From Pseudomonadota bacterium (GTDB lineage Bacteria; Pseudomonadota; Alphaproteobacteria; Rhizobiales; Xanthobacteraceae): a stretch of 21,655 bases of DNA. Below the pieces are notes generated by a model. It was not told the origin of the DNA. It saw only the letters and a list, made by a program, of their open reading frames with translations, and made no database searches. A program made the translations under genes and the position numbers. Location of the stretch: NCBI GenBank assembly GCA_021823875.1, contig JAKAMD010000013.1, positions 1-21,655 on the forward strand. The letters run 5' to 3'. Positions 1 to 7,132 of the stretch are shown here, in pieces (position 1 is the stretch's first letter; each line of letters starts with the position of its first letter).

Positions 1-557
1 CGTCCAAGGGCCCGCCCAACGCGTTGCAGGGTTTTTCGCAAAACCGCGATCAACCGGTTCGTATCGACGCGGCCACGCTCGAAGTTCGCGACAAGGATCA
101 GGTGGCAACCTTCAGCGGTAACGTGCGCGTGCAGCAAGGCGACACCACCATGCGCTGCAAGTCGCTGCTGGTGTTCTATGAGCAGGATAAAGGCAAGGGC
201 GGCAATGATCAGAAGGCCAAGACCATGAAAGCGGCCGATCCCGGCCCCGACGGCCAGCAGCGCATCAAGCGATTGGAAGCGCGCGGTGGGGTGGTGGTGA
301 CGCAAAAGGGAGAAACCGCGTCAGGCGATCTCGGCATCTTCGACATGAAGTCCAACACGGTCACGCTCACCGGCCATGTGGTGATGACGCAGGGGAAAAA
401 CGTGTTGCGGGGCGAGCGGCTGATGGTGAATCTGACCAGTGGGGTCTCGCGCGTGGAATCGGGCAAGAATGGCCAAGGCCGGGTTCAGGGCCTGTTTCTG
501 CCGGGGGGCTCGATGCCGGAATTCAAGCCCGGCAATGCCTTGCGGCCGATCCATTGA
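1..557 (+). CDS. lptA: LptA/OstA-family periplasmic LPS transport protein, 5'-truncated
   Basis: This is the C-terminal part of an LptA-like protein, which forms the periplasmic beta-jellyroll bridge carrying lipopolysaccharide from the inner-membrane LptBFGC complex to the outer membrane. The reading frame is open from base 3 and enters from outside the window, so the signal peptide is not visible; the TTG at 24 is only an internal codon. Visible residues show the repeating pattern of OstA-like strands: IDAATLEVRDK, ATFSGNVRVQQGDTTMRC, ARGGVVVTQKGETASGD and NTVTLTGHVVMTQGKNVLRG. A Lys/Gly-rich loop (around KGKGGNDQKAK) separates two strands, as is common in alphaproteobacterial members. The next gene is lptB, 212 bases downstream on the same strand, which supports the assignment. 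The stop is TGA at 555-557. The family call is firm; only the start is missing. Confidence 0.9.
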   Translation, partial: SKGPPNALQGFSQNRDQPVRIDAATLEVRDKDQVATFSGNVRVQQGDTTMRCKSLLVFYEQDKGKGGNDQKAKTMKAADPGPDGQQRIKRLEARGGVVVTQKGETASGDLGIFDMKSNTVTLTGHVVMTQGKNVLRGERLMVNLTSGVSRVESGKNGQGRVQGLFLPGGSMPEFKPGNALRPIH

Positions 558-769
558 CCTCGGAACGAGCCTTGTCATTCGCTGCCGGCATAAGAGGGAA
601 TCTGCTAAGCTTGAAGATACTGTCGAGGCCTGTTTCCTGCGGCCCGATACAAGTTCGCGTGGCAAGGCTTGGCTGGAGATAGGAAACGGTTTTTGCAGAC
701 GATTGTGCATAAGCTGGGTGCAAACCGGATGATCGCCCTCGACCGCGTGATACGGCGCGAGGTCGCTTC

Positions 770-1816
770 GTGAACATCCTCTCGCTCTTTCGCCGCCAGC
801 CGCAGCCGGCGCGTCAGTCCGTGGGTGCGCGTCAGCCGGCCGGTCCATTCATCCGGCAGGTGAATGCGGCTGCGCAGCCGCAAGCGATTCCCAGTGCCCA
901 GGAGGCGGCGGGGGCGGCGCCTCAACCCCAGCCCCGAGCCCAAGCCCAGCCCCAACCAGCGCCGGTTGCCCGGCAGGCCGCCGCGCCCCAGCAACAGGCC
1001 GGTGCTCAAGTCAACCGGCCAGCGAATGCCGAGCCGCAGCCGCAAGCCGCGCAACGTCAACGCCGCGACGGCGACGGCCGTCAACAAGTGCACCATGCCT
1101 ATCTCGCCGTGCACGGCGTGGAAAAGAGTTTCGGCGGGCGCAAAGTGGTCAAGGGCGCGACGCTTTACGTGCGGCGCGGCGAAGCGGTCGGCCTGTTGGG
1201 GCCGAACGGCGCTGGTAAGACCACCGTGTTTTACATGGTGACCGGGCTGATCAAGGCCGATCGCGGCCGCATCGAGCTCGACGGCTATGACGTCACCGCG
1301 CTGCCGATGTATCAGCGCGCGCGGCTCGGCATCGGCTATCTGCCGCAGGAGGCCTCGATCTTCCGCGGCCTCAATGTGGAAGAAAATATCCGCGCCGTGC
1401 TCGAGGTGGTCGAGCCCGACAAGCGCCGGCGCGAGGCCGATCTCAACGCGCTGCTCGAAGAGTTCAACATCGCACGTTTGCGCAAGACTCCGGCCATCGC
1501 CTTGTCGGGTGGCGAGCGACGTCGCGTCGAGATCGCGCGCGCGCTGGCCACGCGGCCGAGCTACATGCTGCTCGACGAGCCCTTTGCTGGCATCGATCCG
1601 ATCGCCGTCGGTGACATTCAGACGTTGGTCCGCCATCTGACCAACCGCGGCATCGGCGTGCTGATCACCGACCACAATGTGCGGGAAACCCTCGGCCTCA
1701 CCGACCGCGCCTACATCATCTATTCCGGCGAAGTGCTGATGGAGGGTCGCGCCGAGGACATCGTCAACGACCCGGACGTGCGGCGGCTCTACCTGGGCGA
1801 AGAGTTCCGCTTGTAG
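770..1816 (+). CDS. lptB: LPS export ABC transporter ATP-binding protein LptB with long N-terminal extension
   Basis: LptB is the cytoplasmic ATPase of the LptB2FGC complex that extracts LPS from the inner membrane. The protein has 348 residues, about 100 more than the E. coli type. The ATPase domain runs from about residue 109 to the end, with Walker A GPNGAGKTT (144-152), the GYLPQEAS Q-loop, signature LSGGE (245-249), Walker B YMLLDEP (265-271) and switch His302. Residues 1-106 begin with a basic MNILSLFRR segment and then are rich in Pro, Gln and Ala. The GTG start at 770 follows GAGG at 759-762 with a 7-base spacer. There is no Met between this start and the ATPase domain; a GTG at 1088 is the only other plausible start near the domain and lacks a ribosome binding site. 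The 212-base gap after lptA holds no gene and no clear terminator. Confidence 0.93.
   Translation: MNILSLFRRQPQPARQSVGARQPAGPFIRQVNAAAQPQAIPSAQEAAGAAPQPQPRAQAQPQPAPVARQAAAPQQQAGAQVNRPANAEPQPQAAQRQRRDGDGRQQVHHAYLAVHGVEKSFGGRKVVKGATLYVRRGEAVGLLGPNGAGKTTVFYMVTGLIKADRGRIELDGYDVTALPMYQRARLGIGYLPQEASIFRGLNVEENIRAVLEVVEPDKRRREADLNALLEEFNIARLRKTPAIALSGGERRRVEIARALATRPSYMLLDEPFAGIDPIAVGDIQTLVRHLTNRGIGVLITDHNVRETLGLTDRAYIIYSGEVLMEGRAEDIVNDPDVRRLYLGEEFRL
923..959 (+). repeat. Low-complexity C-rich short repeat inside lptB
   Basis: Degenerate CCCAGC/CCCAAG-like hexamer copies encode an alternating Pro-Gln and Ala-Gln run in the LptB N-terminal extension. Such a tract could change length by slippage. The boundaries are approximate. 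Confidence 0.5.
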
Positions 1817-1956
1817 GGCGCTTTCCCCCGCGGCAAGCGAAATTGCTCACAATTTGCGCAATGCTGCGGTGCGGAATCGCATATCGCTGGCGCGAATAAG
1901 CTGGTATAGACAATTACAAGCAAGAATTAGACCAGTTTCCGCCGGGAAACCCGCAA

Positions 1957-3495
1957 ATGGCCTTGTCGCAACGTCTCGAGTTCCGCCAGACCCAAGCGCT
2001 GGTGATGACGCCGCAGCTGATGCAGGCCATCAAGCTGCTGCAGCTCTCGAGTCTCGATCTCGCGGCCTATGTCGAAACCGAGCTGGAGAAGAACCCGCTG
2101 CTCGAGCGCGGCAGCGACGAGGAGACGGCGCCGGTCAATGGCGAGGCCGCCGAGGCGGCGCCCGAGCCGGCAGCGGCCGGTTCCTCGGACGACTGGATCG
2201 GCGAGACCATGGGTGACGGCCTCGGGGCCACCAGCCGCAGCTCCATGGAAGAAGCGCTCGGCACAGAACTGGAAAACGTCTTTCCCGACGACGGCGGCGA
2301 AAAGAGCGCGCCGGCCGAGGTCCCGCCGCCGGCCTATTCGGAATGGTCTGGCGCCGGCGCCGGCGGTGCCGACGAGGACTACAATCTGGAAGCCTTCGTT
2401 TCGGCGGAGACCTCGCTGGCCGAACATCTGGCCGAGCAGATGGCGCTGGCGATCACCGATCCGGCCCGCCGCATGATCGGGCAATACCTGATCGACATGG
2501 TGGACGAGGCCGGTTACCTCACCGGCGATCTCGCTGGCGTCGCCGAGAAACTGGGTGCGCCGCTTGCTGACGTGGAAGCGGTGCTCGCGGTGTTGCAGAC
2601 GCTCGAGCCCTCCGGTGTATGCGCGCGCAATCTGACCGAATGCCTCGCCATCCAACTCAAGGAGCGCGACCGTTACGATCCGGCCATGCAGGCGCTGGTC
2701 GCGCATCTCGATCTTCTGGCCAAGCGCGACTTTGCCGCGTTGCGCCGCGTCTGCGGCGTGAACGAAGAGGATCTCGTCGACATGATCGCGGAGATCCGTT
2801 CGCTCAATCCCAAGCCTGGTCTCGCCTTCGGCTCCACGCTGGTGCAGCCGATCGTGCCCGACGTATTCGTGCGTCCGGCGCCGGACGGCACCTGGCAGGT
2901 GGAGCTGAATTCCGACACGCTGCCGAAGGTTCTCATCAATCAGCGCTATTATGCGCAGGTGTCGAAGGGCGTGCATAACGACAAGGAAAAGAGCTATCTC
3001 GCCGATTGCCTGCAGACCGCGACTTGGCTGGTGCGCGCGCTCGACCAGCGCGCCAAAACCATCCTGAAGGTTTCAAGCGAGATCGTGCGTCAACAGGATG
3101 CGTTCTTCGCCAAGGGTGTGCAGTATCTGCGTCCGCTGAATCTGAAGACCGTCGCCGACGCGATCAGCATGCATGAATCGACGGTCTCGCGCGTCACCGC
3201 CAATAAATACATGGCGACCCCGCGTGGCATTTTCGAATTGAAATATTTCTTCACTTCGGCAATCGCCGCCGCCGACGGCGGCGAAGCGCATTCGGCCGAG
3301 GCGGTGCGTCATCGCATACGTCAGCTCATCGATGCCGAGACTGCTGCCGACGTGTTGTCTGACGATACGATTGTAGAGAAGCTGCGCGCCGCCGGCATCG
3401 AGATTGCCCGCCGGACGGTTGCAAAGTACCGCGAGGCCATGCGCATTCCGTCTTCGGTGCAGCGCCGGCGCGAGAAGCAGGCTGCGGCATCATAA
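1957..3495 (+). CDS. rpoN: RNA polymerase sigma-54 factor RpoN
   Basis: RpoN directs RNA polymerase to -24/-12 promoters and needs AAA+ activators. The 512-residue protein has the Gln/Leu-rich region I at the N-terminus (LEFRQTQALVMTPQLMQAIK, then LLQLSSLDL and ELEKNPLLE), an acidic Ala/Glu/Pro-rich region II at about 50-140, the core-binding region (for example GYLTGDLAGVAEKLGAP and LEPSGVCARNLTECLA), the helix-turn-helix part (SMHESTVSRVTANKYMATPRG), and the diagnostic RpoN box ARRTVAKYRE at 484-493. The ATG at 1957 has only a weak GGGAA upstream, but it places region I exactly at the N-terminus. The order lptA-lptB-rpoN-hpf-ptsN is the standard proteobacterial rpoN locus. The 140-base gap before it shows no convincing promoter. 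Confidence 0.97.
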   Translation: MALSQRLEFRQTQALVMTPQLMQAIKLLQLSSLDLAAYVETELEKNPLLERGSDEETAPVNGEAAEAAPEPAAAGSSDDWIGETMGDGLGATSRSSMEEALGTELENVFPDDGGEKSAPAEVPPPAYSEWSGAGAGGADEDYNLEAFVSAETSLAEHLAEQMALAITDPARRMIGQYLIDMVDEAGYLTGDLAGVAEKLGAPLADVEAVLAVLQTLEPSGVCARNLTECLAIQLKERDRYDPAMQALVAHLDLLAKRDFAALRRVCGVNEEDLVDMIAEIRSLNPKPGLAFGSTLVQPIVPDVFVRPAPDGTWQVELNSDTLPKVLINQRYYAQVSKGVHNDKEKSYLADCLQTATWLVRALDQRAKTILKVSSEIVRQQDAFFAKGVQYLRPLNLKTVADAISMHESTVSRVTANKYMATPRGIFELKYFFTSAIAAADGGEAHSAEAVRHRIRQLIDAETAADVLSDDTIVEKLRAAGIEIARRTVAKYREAMRIPSSVQRRREKQAAAS

Positions 3496-3645
3496 CGCGC
3501 AATGTGCGGCGAACGAACTTTTCCCCACAATCTGCGAAAGCGGTGAATATTCTCCGATCTGTCGACGATGTGGCGGCCGCGGATTCGCATATCCGCATGC
3601 GCGGAATCCAGTTGCGCGCAAGTGGAAAGAAACCTTGGCGTCGCA

Positions 3646-3673
3646 TTGACCTTTGTGACGATTTTTTTAAGCT
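3646..3673 (+). promoter_or_regulatory. Possible promoter for hpf
   Basis: TTGACC at 3646-3651 is followed after 16 bases by TAAGCT at 3668-3673, inside an unusually T-rich stretch for this genome. The -35 core TTGAC fits alphaproteobacterial promoters well, but the -10 match is poor. It lies about 75 bases before hpf, in the 252-base rpoN-hpf gap, which otherwise shows nothing clear. Confidence 0.3.
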
Positions 3674-3747
3674 AATCTGGCTAATAATGATGTCGGCCGG
3701 GGCAGAACCGGTGCGGCACCTGGCCGCGCCAAACAGGAGGCAGTCGT

Positions 3748-4062
3748 ATGCCTTTGCGCGTTTCGGGTAAGAACATCAGCGTCGGCTCAGCCTTGCAGCA
3801 ACGGATCACCGAACGGGTCGCGGACGCGACCTCTAAGTATTTCCGCGGCGGCTATTCCGGTCACGCCATTGTCGGGCGGGACGGCTTCGGCTTTCGCACC
3901 GAATGTGTGCTTCATCTCGATTCCGGCGCCTCGCTCGAAGCCGAGGGCTTGGCCGCGGATGCCTATGAAAGCGCCGATCAGGCTGCCATCCGCATCGAAA
4001 AGCGGCTGCGCCGCTATAAGCGCCGCCGCAAGGACCATCAGGCCCTGCGCGCCGGCCGTTAA
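3748..4062 (+). CDS. hpf: Ribosome hibernation promoting factor, short form
   Basis: Members of the HPF/RaiA (S30AE) family bind the 30S decoding region and put ribosomes into a dormant state. The 104-residue product contains one S30AE beta-alpha-beta-beta-beta-alpha domain: LRVSGKNISVGSALQQRI at the start, a middle strand region ECVLHLDSGASLEAEG, and the basic helix IEKRLRRYKRRRKDH. A strong AGGAGG at 3735-3740 sits 7 bases before the ATG. The position after rpoN is typical. Alphaproteobacterial homologues usually carry a second, C-terminal dimerisation domain (about 190-200 residues in all). Here the stop at 4060-4062 comes directly after the first domain, and only 123 bases separate it from ptsN, too few for the missing domain in any frame. 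Short HPF is normal in gammaproteobacteria, so the protein may well be functional. Confidence 0.9.
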   Translation: MPLRVSGKNISVGSALQQRITERVADATSKYFRGGYSGHAIVGRDGFGFRTECVLHLDSGASLEAEGLAADAYESADQAAIRIEKRLRRYKRRRKDHQALRAGR

Positions 4063-4185
4063 CACATTAAGGTCGACAGGTAGCGCGCTACCCGGGCCCC
4101 ATTGACGCCGCGGCGGGGTCTCCCTATGGTCCCGCCGCATTCAGAACCCCTCGCAATTCGGCGCCTTCCCATACGATCATCGGCC

Positions 4186-4656
4186 ATGTCCATGACGCTC
4201 TCCGATCTCGTCGCGCCGAACGCGATTATTCCGGCGCTCAAAGTCAACAACAAGAAACAGGCGATTCAGGAACTCGCGGCGCGTGCGGCTGAGCTCACCG
4301 GCCAGAATGAGCGTGCGATCCTCGAAATTCTGCTGCAACGCGAAAAGCTTGGTTCCACGGCGGTGGGCAACGGCGTGGCGATCCCGCACGGCAAACTGCC
4401 CAAGCTCGGTCGCTTATTCGGACTGTTCGCACGGTTGGAGCGCGGCATCGATTTCGAAGCGCTCGACGGCCAGCCGGTTGATCTCTGTTTTCTGCTGTTA
4501 GCGCCCGAGGCGGCCGGCGCCGATCACTTGAAGGCGCTGGCGCGCGTTGCCCGCTTGCTGCGTGATCCGGAAATCGCGCGCAAGCTGCGTGAATCACGCG
4601 ACGCCGACGCGCTCTACGCGGTGCTCGCCATGCCGCCGGCGAGCAGCGCGGCGTAA
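4186..4656 (+). CDS. ptsN: PTS IIA-like nitrogen regulatory protein PtsN (EIIA-Ntr)
   Basis: PtsN is the terminal phosphoacceptor of the nitrogen phosphotransferase system (EI-Ntr, NPr, EIIA-Ntr), which in rhizobia influences potassium balance, nitrogen metabolism and other regulation. The 156-residue protein has the PTS EIIA type-2 fold: LSDLVAPNAIIPALKVNNKK at the start, then the phosphorylation-site motif GVAIPHGK with His68, and LDGQPVDLCFLLLAPE. An in-frame TTG at 4102 would add 28 residues with no resemblance to the family; the ATG at 4186 gives the family length of about 154 and places LSDLV near the N-terminus, so it is preferred although no clear Shine-Dalgarno sequence precedes it. 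The gene lies 123 bases after hpf. Confidence 0.94.
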   Translation: MSMTLSDLVAPNAIIPALKVNNKKQAIQELAARAAELTGQNERAILEILLQREKLGSTAVGNGVAIPHGKLPKLGRLFGLFARLERGIDFEALDGQPVDLCFLLLAPEAAGADHLKALARVARLLRDPEIARKLRESRDADALYAVLAMPPASSAA

Positions 4657-4680
4657 GACGCTTTCACGAACATTTGACAC

Positions 4681-4806
4681 CGTCATGTCCGGACTTGTTC
4701 CGGCCATCCGCATCTTTCCTCATCGGCCGCTGTGAAGGCGTCAATGCCCGGCACAGGTTTACATCCGGGCCGGCCGAAGGCCGGAGCCGGTTGGCCGGGC
4801 ATGACG
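4681..4806. repeat. REP-like interspersed palindromic element
   Basis: The element begins with CGTCATGTCCGG and ends with CCGGGCATGACG, which match as inverted repeats at 11 of 12 positions. Inside are further nested GC-rich palindromes (for example GGCCGGCCGAAGGCC, 4769-4783). It fills most of the gap between the convergent ptsN and DUF1150 genes and may act as a transcription end for both. Its left end resembles the element at 14380 (about 24 of 29 bases). I recall similar CGTCATGGCCGGGCTTGTCC-type elements as frequent in Bradyrhizobiaceae genomes. Confidence 0.7.
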
Positions 4807-4859
4807 CAGTTTCGCGTCGCGCTGTTCCGCGCTGATTTGAGAATTACGCGCTCTCGCGC

Positions 4860-5135
4860 TCAGTGCACGCTCACAGTTTCGAGCTCGTGGCTCCAGGCAT
4901 TGGCAAGAGCCGCTTCGCGCGTGTCGGTCAGCATGATGGGCGTGCCATCCGCCGCGTGCAGCGCGAACAGTTGCATGCCGGGCGCGATCTTCGGCGCCTG
5001 CGGGAACAGGCTGGCGACGTCTTCGGAGCGGATCGCCCTGACATAAGCCAGTCGTCCATCACCGAGGTGCGCGAGCGCCTCCTGCGTGAAGACGGGATGA
5101 TGCGTGTTCAGTTCGGTCGTCTTGTTGTTGGTCAT
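4860..5135 (-). CDS. DUF1150 family protein
   Basis: This small 91-residue protein belongs to the uncharacterised DUF1150 family, seen in alphaproteobacteria and commonly next to a small heat-shock protein gene. Recognisable stretches are FTQEALAHLGDGRLAYVRAI, MQLFALHAADGTPIML and DTREAALANAWSHELETVSV. The text suggests a compact cytoplasmic protein with no signal peptide or membrane segment. The ATG at 5135 follows AAGGAG at about 10 bases; a TTG at 5156 would add seven residues but overlaps that ribosome binding site. It lies 61 bases downstream of hsp20 on the same strand, so the two are probably one heat-inducible operon. The molecular function is unknown; a chaperone-linked role is inference from neighbourhood only. 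Confidence 0.87.
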   Translation of the reverse strand: MTNNKTTELNTHHPVFTQEALAHLGDGRLAYVRAIRSEDVASLFPQAPKIAPGMQLFALHAADGTPIMLTDTREAALANAWSHELETVSVH

Positions 5136-5196
5136 TGGCCCTCGACTCCTTGTCAATGAACGCTTTACGCGGTCGAGTCCTGTTATCGTGGTTCCG

Positions 5197-5622
5197 TCAT
5201 TCTTGGTCGTTGATGGCGATTGTCTTGACGATTCGTTCCGGATGCGGCCGGTGCAGATCGATCGACAGCAATCCGTTCTTCAAGTCCGCGCCCATGACCT
5301 CCATGCCGTCCGCCAGCACAAAGGTGCGCTGGAATTGGCGCGCGGCGATGCCGCGATGGAGATAGTGGTGGCTCTTGTCGTCCTGCTGGCGCCCGCGGAT
5401 CACCAACTGATTTTCCTCGATGGTGACGTCGAGTTGATCGCGGGTGAAGCCGGCGACCGCAAGCGTGATGCGCAGCCGTTCCGGGTTCTCGCCGTCATTG
5501 ACCAGCCGCTCGATGTTGTAGGGCGGGTAGCCGTCGGCGCCCTTGGTGACGCGGTCGAGCACGCGCTCGATCTCGTCGAACCCCAGGAGGAACGGGCTGG
5601 ATAAGGACGGAACTCGTGACAT
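5197..5622 (-). CDS. Small heat-shock protein, Hsp20/IbpA family
   Basis: Small heat-shock proteins form oligomers that hold unfolding proteins for later refolding by DnaK/ClpB. The 141-residue product starts MSRVPSLSSPFLLGFDEIER, a typical alphaproteobacterial Hsp20 N-terminus. The alpha-crystallin domain follows: YPPYNIER, RLRITLAVAGFTRDQLDVTI, NQLVIRGRQ, then YLHRGIAARQFQRTFVLADG and the G-x-L-type strand NGLLSIDLHRP. The C-terminus VKTIAIND resembles the I-x-I anchor motif (IAI). The ATG at 5622 is chosen because it starts the conserved N-terminus; an in-frame extension to 5694 would run through the structured leader. The gene has a sigma-32-like promoter and a three-hairpin leader upstream and DUF1150 downstream. 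ibpA or hspA-type naming cannot be decided from sequence alone. Confidence 0.93.
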   Translation of the reverse strand: MSRVPSLSSPFLLGFDEIERVLDRVTKGADGYPPYNIERLVNDGENPERLRITLAVAGFTRDQLDVTIEENQLVIRGRQQDDKSHHYLHRGIAARQFQRTFVLADGMEVMGADLKNGLLSIDLHRPHPERIVKTIAINDQE

Positions 5623-5623
5623 G

Positions 5624-5705
5624 GTCTCAAAGCCCTCGCTGGAAGCGACTTTGACGGGGGTCCGGTATGGCACCCCCTTCCGTTCGGCCGGCATTTGCCG
5701 CCCGA
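5624..5705 (-). promoter_or_regulatory. ROSE-like RNA thermometer candidate in the hsp20 leader
   Basis: The predicted transcript between the promoter and the hsp20 start folds almost completely into three consecutive stem-loops. Given on the plus strand they are: 5684-5705 (TCGG-c-CGGC / GCCG-c-CCGA, loop ATTT), 5656-5677 (GGGGGT / ACCCCC plus CC/GG), and 5624-5655 (CAAAG plus TCGCT paired with AGCGA and CTTTG, in RNA sense). The last hairpin contains the likely Shine-Dalgarno GAGGG, partly paired, and a UCGCU opposite it, which fits the UYGCU motif of ROSE elements. ROSE thermometers are known upstream of rhizobial small heat-shock genes. Identity as ROSE is inference; the pairings are visible. 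Confidence 0.6.
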
Positions 5706-5714
5706 TTGCCCCTA

Positions 5715-5743
5715 ATATGGGCGGGTACGGTTAAGGGTTCAAG
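5715..5743 (-). promoter_or_regulatory. Sigma-32 (RpoH)-like promoter of hsp20
   Basis: On the minus strand CTTGAAC (5743-5737) is followed after 14 bases by GCCCATAT (5722-5715). The sigma-32 consensus is CTTGAAA, a spacer of about 13-15, and CCCCATNT, so 6 of 7 and 7 of 8 positions agree (N counted as a match). The implied start near 5708 gives a leader of about 86 bases before hsp20. Confidence 0.7.
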
Positions 5744-6039
5744 AACATGGGGCGCCAGCCCTGCATGGGTCCCTTGCGGCCGCCGCGGCCACTCCGCATG
5801 CTCGCGCGCCCCGGGCCTGCACGGTCGCGGCACGCTGGCGGCGATTGTCGCTGCCTCAGGCGCGAAAGGCAGTTAACAGGCCGCGCGCGGCGGCAAGCCA
5901 TGCTCAAGGCCGTCACACGTTAAGCATTCGCGTTTGCTTTGTTTGGTCAAAAACCTCTGAACTACCACCCCTCCCCACGATTTGCGCTCCACTAAATCCG
6001 CTGCGGAAAATCTGACGGCGAACTTCGGGGGAGTGTTGC
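5744..6039. other. Intergenic region between hsp20 and the cell wall hydrolase; no gene recognised
   Basis: The two flanking genes diverge. The first part is very GC-rich and contains a 58-codon Arg-rich open frame (5747-5923, plus) that looks incidental. The part from about 5925 to 6005 is more AT-rich and probably holds the promoter of the downstream gene, but I could not pick a convincing -35/-10 pair. A GGGGGAG at 6027-6032 serves the GTG start at 6040. Confidence 0.5.
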
Positions 6040-7118
6040 GTGTTGACGCGGAGCATCGATCTCGACGAGACGTTCGAACTGACTTTCGGGGAAAAACTTT
6101 TCCTCAATGCCAAGCGGTTTTGCATCGCCTGCGCCGTTGCCGCGCTGATCATGAGTGCGCTTGATCTGATGAATGCGCGTGCGCTCGGAAGCGGCGCCGG
6201 ATCCGTCCAGCGCATTCGGATCGCCTCGCTGGCGCGCGCCATCGACACCAATTCGTTCGCCGCGGCATCGCCGTCGGTCACGGTGACGATCCCGACCGAG
6301 GTCGCGGCGGCTGCCGCACCGATCACAGCGCTTGCCGAGGCCGCCGCGCCGGTCACCGACCTTGCAGCGACGGGGCACCGGGATGCGGTCGAGTTCGCGA
6401 TGTTGTCGCCGCCGACAATACCGCCGATGCCGCCATCGATGTTGCCGCCGCCCGCCGAACAGGTCGCCGAGCCTCCGCCTCCTGCCGCGGCGCCGGCCCA
6501 ACCGGCGGTCAAGCTTGCCAGCATCAGCCCGGCCGAACTGCCGCAAGCCGCGCCGATCGAAGCGGCCGTCGTGTTGCCGCCGACGATTTCGGTGCTGCCG
6601 TTGCGCCCGCCACCTCTGTCACCGGCGCAACGGCTATATTTGCAGGGCACCGCCCGCGCCAAGGCCGAGAGCTGTCTTTCCAAAGCGATCTATTTCGAGG
6701 CGCGCGACCAACCGTTCCGCGGCCAGGTCGCGGTCGCCCAGGTGGTCATGAATCGCGTCTTTTCCGGCATCTACCCACGCGATGTGTGCGGCGTGATCTA
6801 TCGAACGCCAGCCATTATCTCGCCTGCCAGTTCACCTTCGCCTGCAATGGCAGGCGCAAGGTGATCAACGAACGAGGCGCTTGGGCGCGCGCGCGGCGCA
6901 TTGCGCGCGAAGTGCTCGACGGCAAACTCTATGTGCGCGCGGTGGGAACGGCGACGCATTATCACGCGTTCTATGTGCGTCCGAACTGGGTGCGCGAGAT
7001 GCACCGGCTGGTGCGCGAAGGGAGTCACACCTTCTATCGGCCGATCGCCTGGGGCAGTGGCGCCAATCTGCCCATCTATTCGCGCGAGGAACTGGCGAAA
7101 AATAGCAAGCGGCGATAG
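6040..7118 (+). pseudogene. SleB-type cell wall hydrolase (Hydrolase_2), split by a one-base frameshift
   Basis: Members of this family are peptidoglycan hydrolases related to the spore-cortex enzyme SleB. From the GTG at 6040 the frame gives a cytoplasmic N-terminus, a membrane segment at about residues 27-44, a long Ala/Pro-rich linker (about 80-195), and the start of the catalytic domain: CLSKAIYFEARD at 212-223 (probable catalytic Glu220) and GQVAVAQVVMNRVF. After Tyr254 (6799-6801) the frame loses homology and stops at 6864. The rest of the domain resumes in the next frame at 6804: NASHYLACQFTFACNG, ARRIAREVLDGKLY and GTATHYHAFYVRPNW, ending with TAG at 7116-7118. One missing base at 6802-6803 explains everything and would give about 359 residues. 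No other damage is seen, so this is either a recent mutation or a sequencing error. Confidence 0.88.
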
Positions 7119-7132
7119 GCCTTGCTTTATTG

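Noticed and set aside
1890..1906. Sigma-54-like TGGCGC...AAGC upstream of rpoN suggesting autoregulation
   Set aside because: The spacing between GG and GC is one base short and the -12 element lacks TTGC.
4102..4185. Upstream TTG start for ptsN adding 28 residues, or a remnant of the HPF C-terminal domain
   Set aside because: The residues match neither family and the stretch has no ribosome binding site; the known PtsN length fits the ATG at 4186.
5747..5923. 58-codon plus-strand frame between hsp20 and the hydrolase
   Set aside because: The product is Arg/Pro-rich as random GC-rich sequence would be, has no Shine-Dalgarno sequence, and overlaps the upstream edge of the hsp20 promoter region.
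5921..5940. TTAAGCAT as a possible CtrA half-site before the cell wall hydrolase gene
   Set aside because: The second TTAA half at seven bases is missing, and single half-sites occur by chance.
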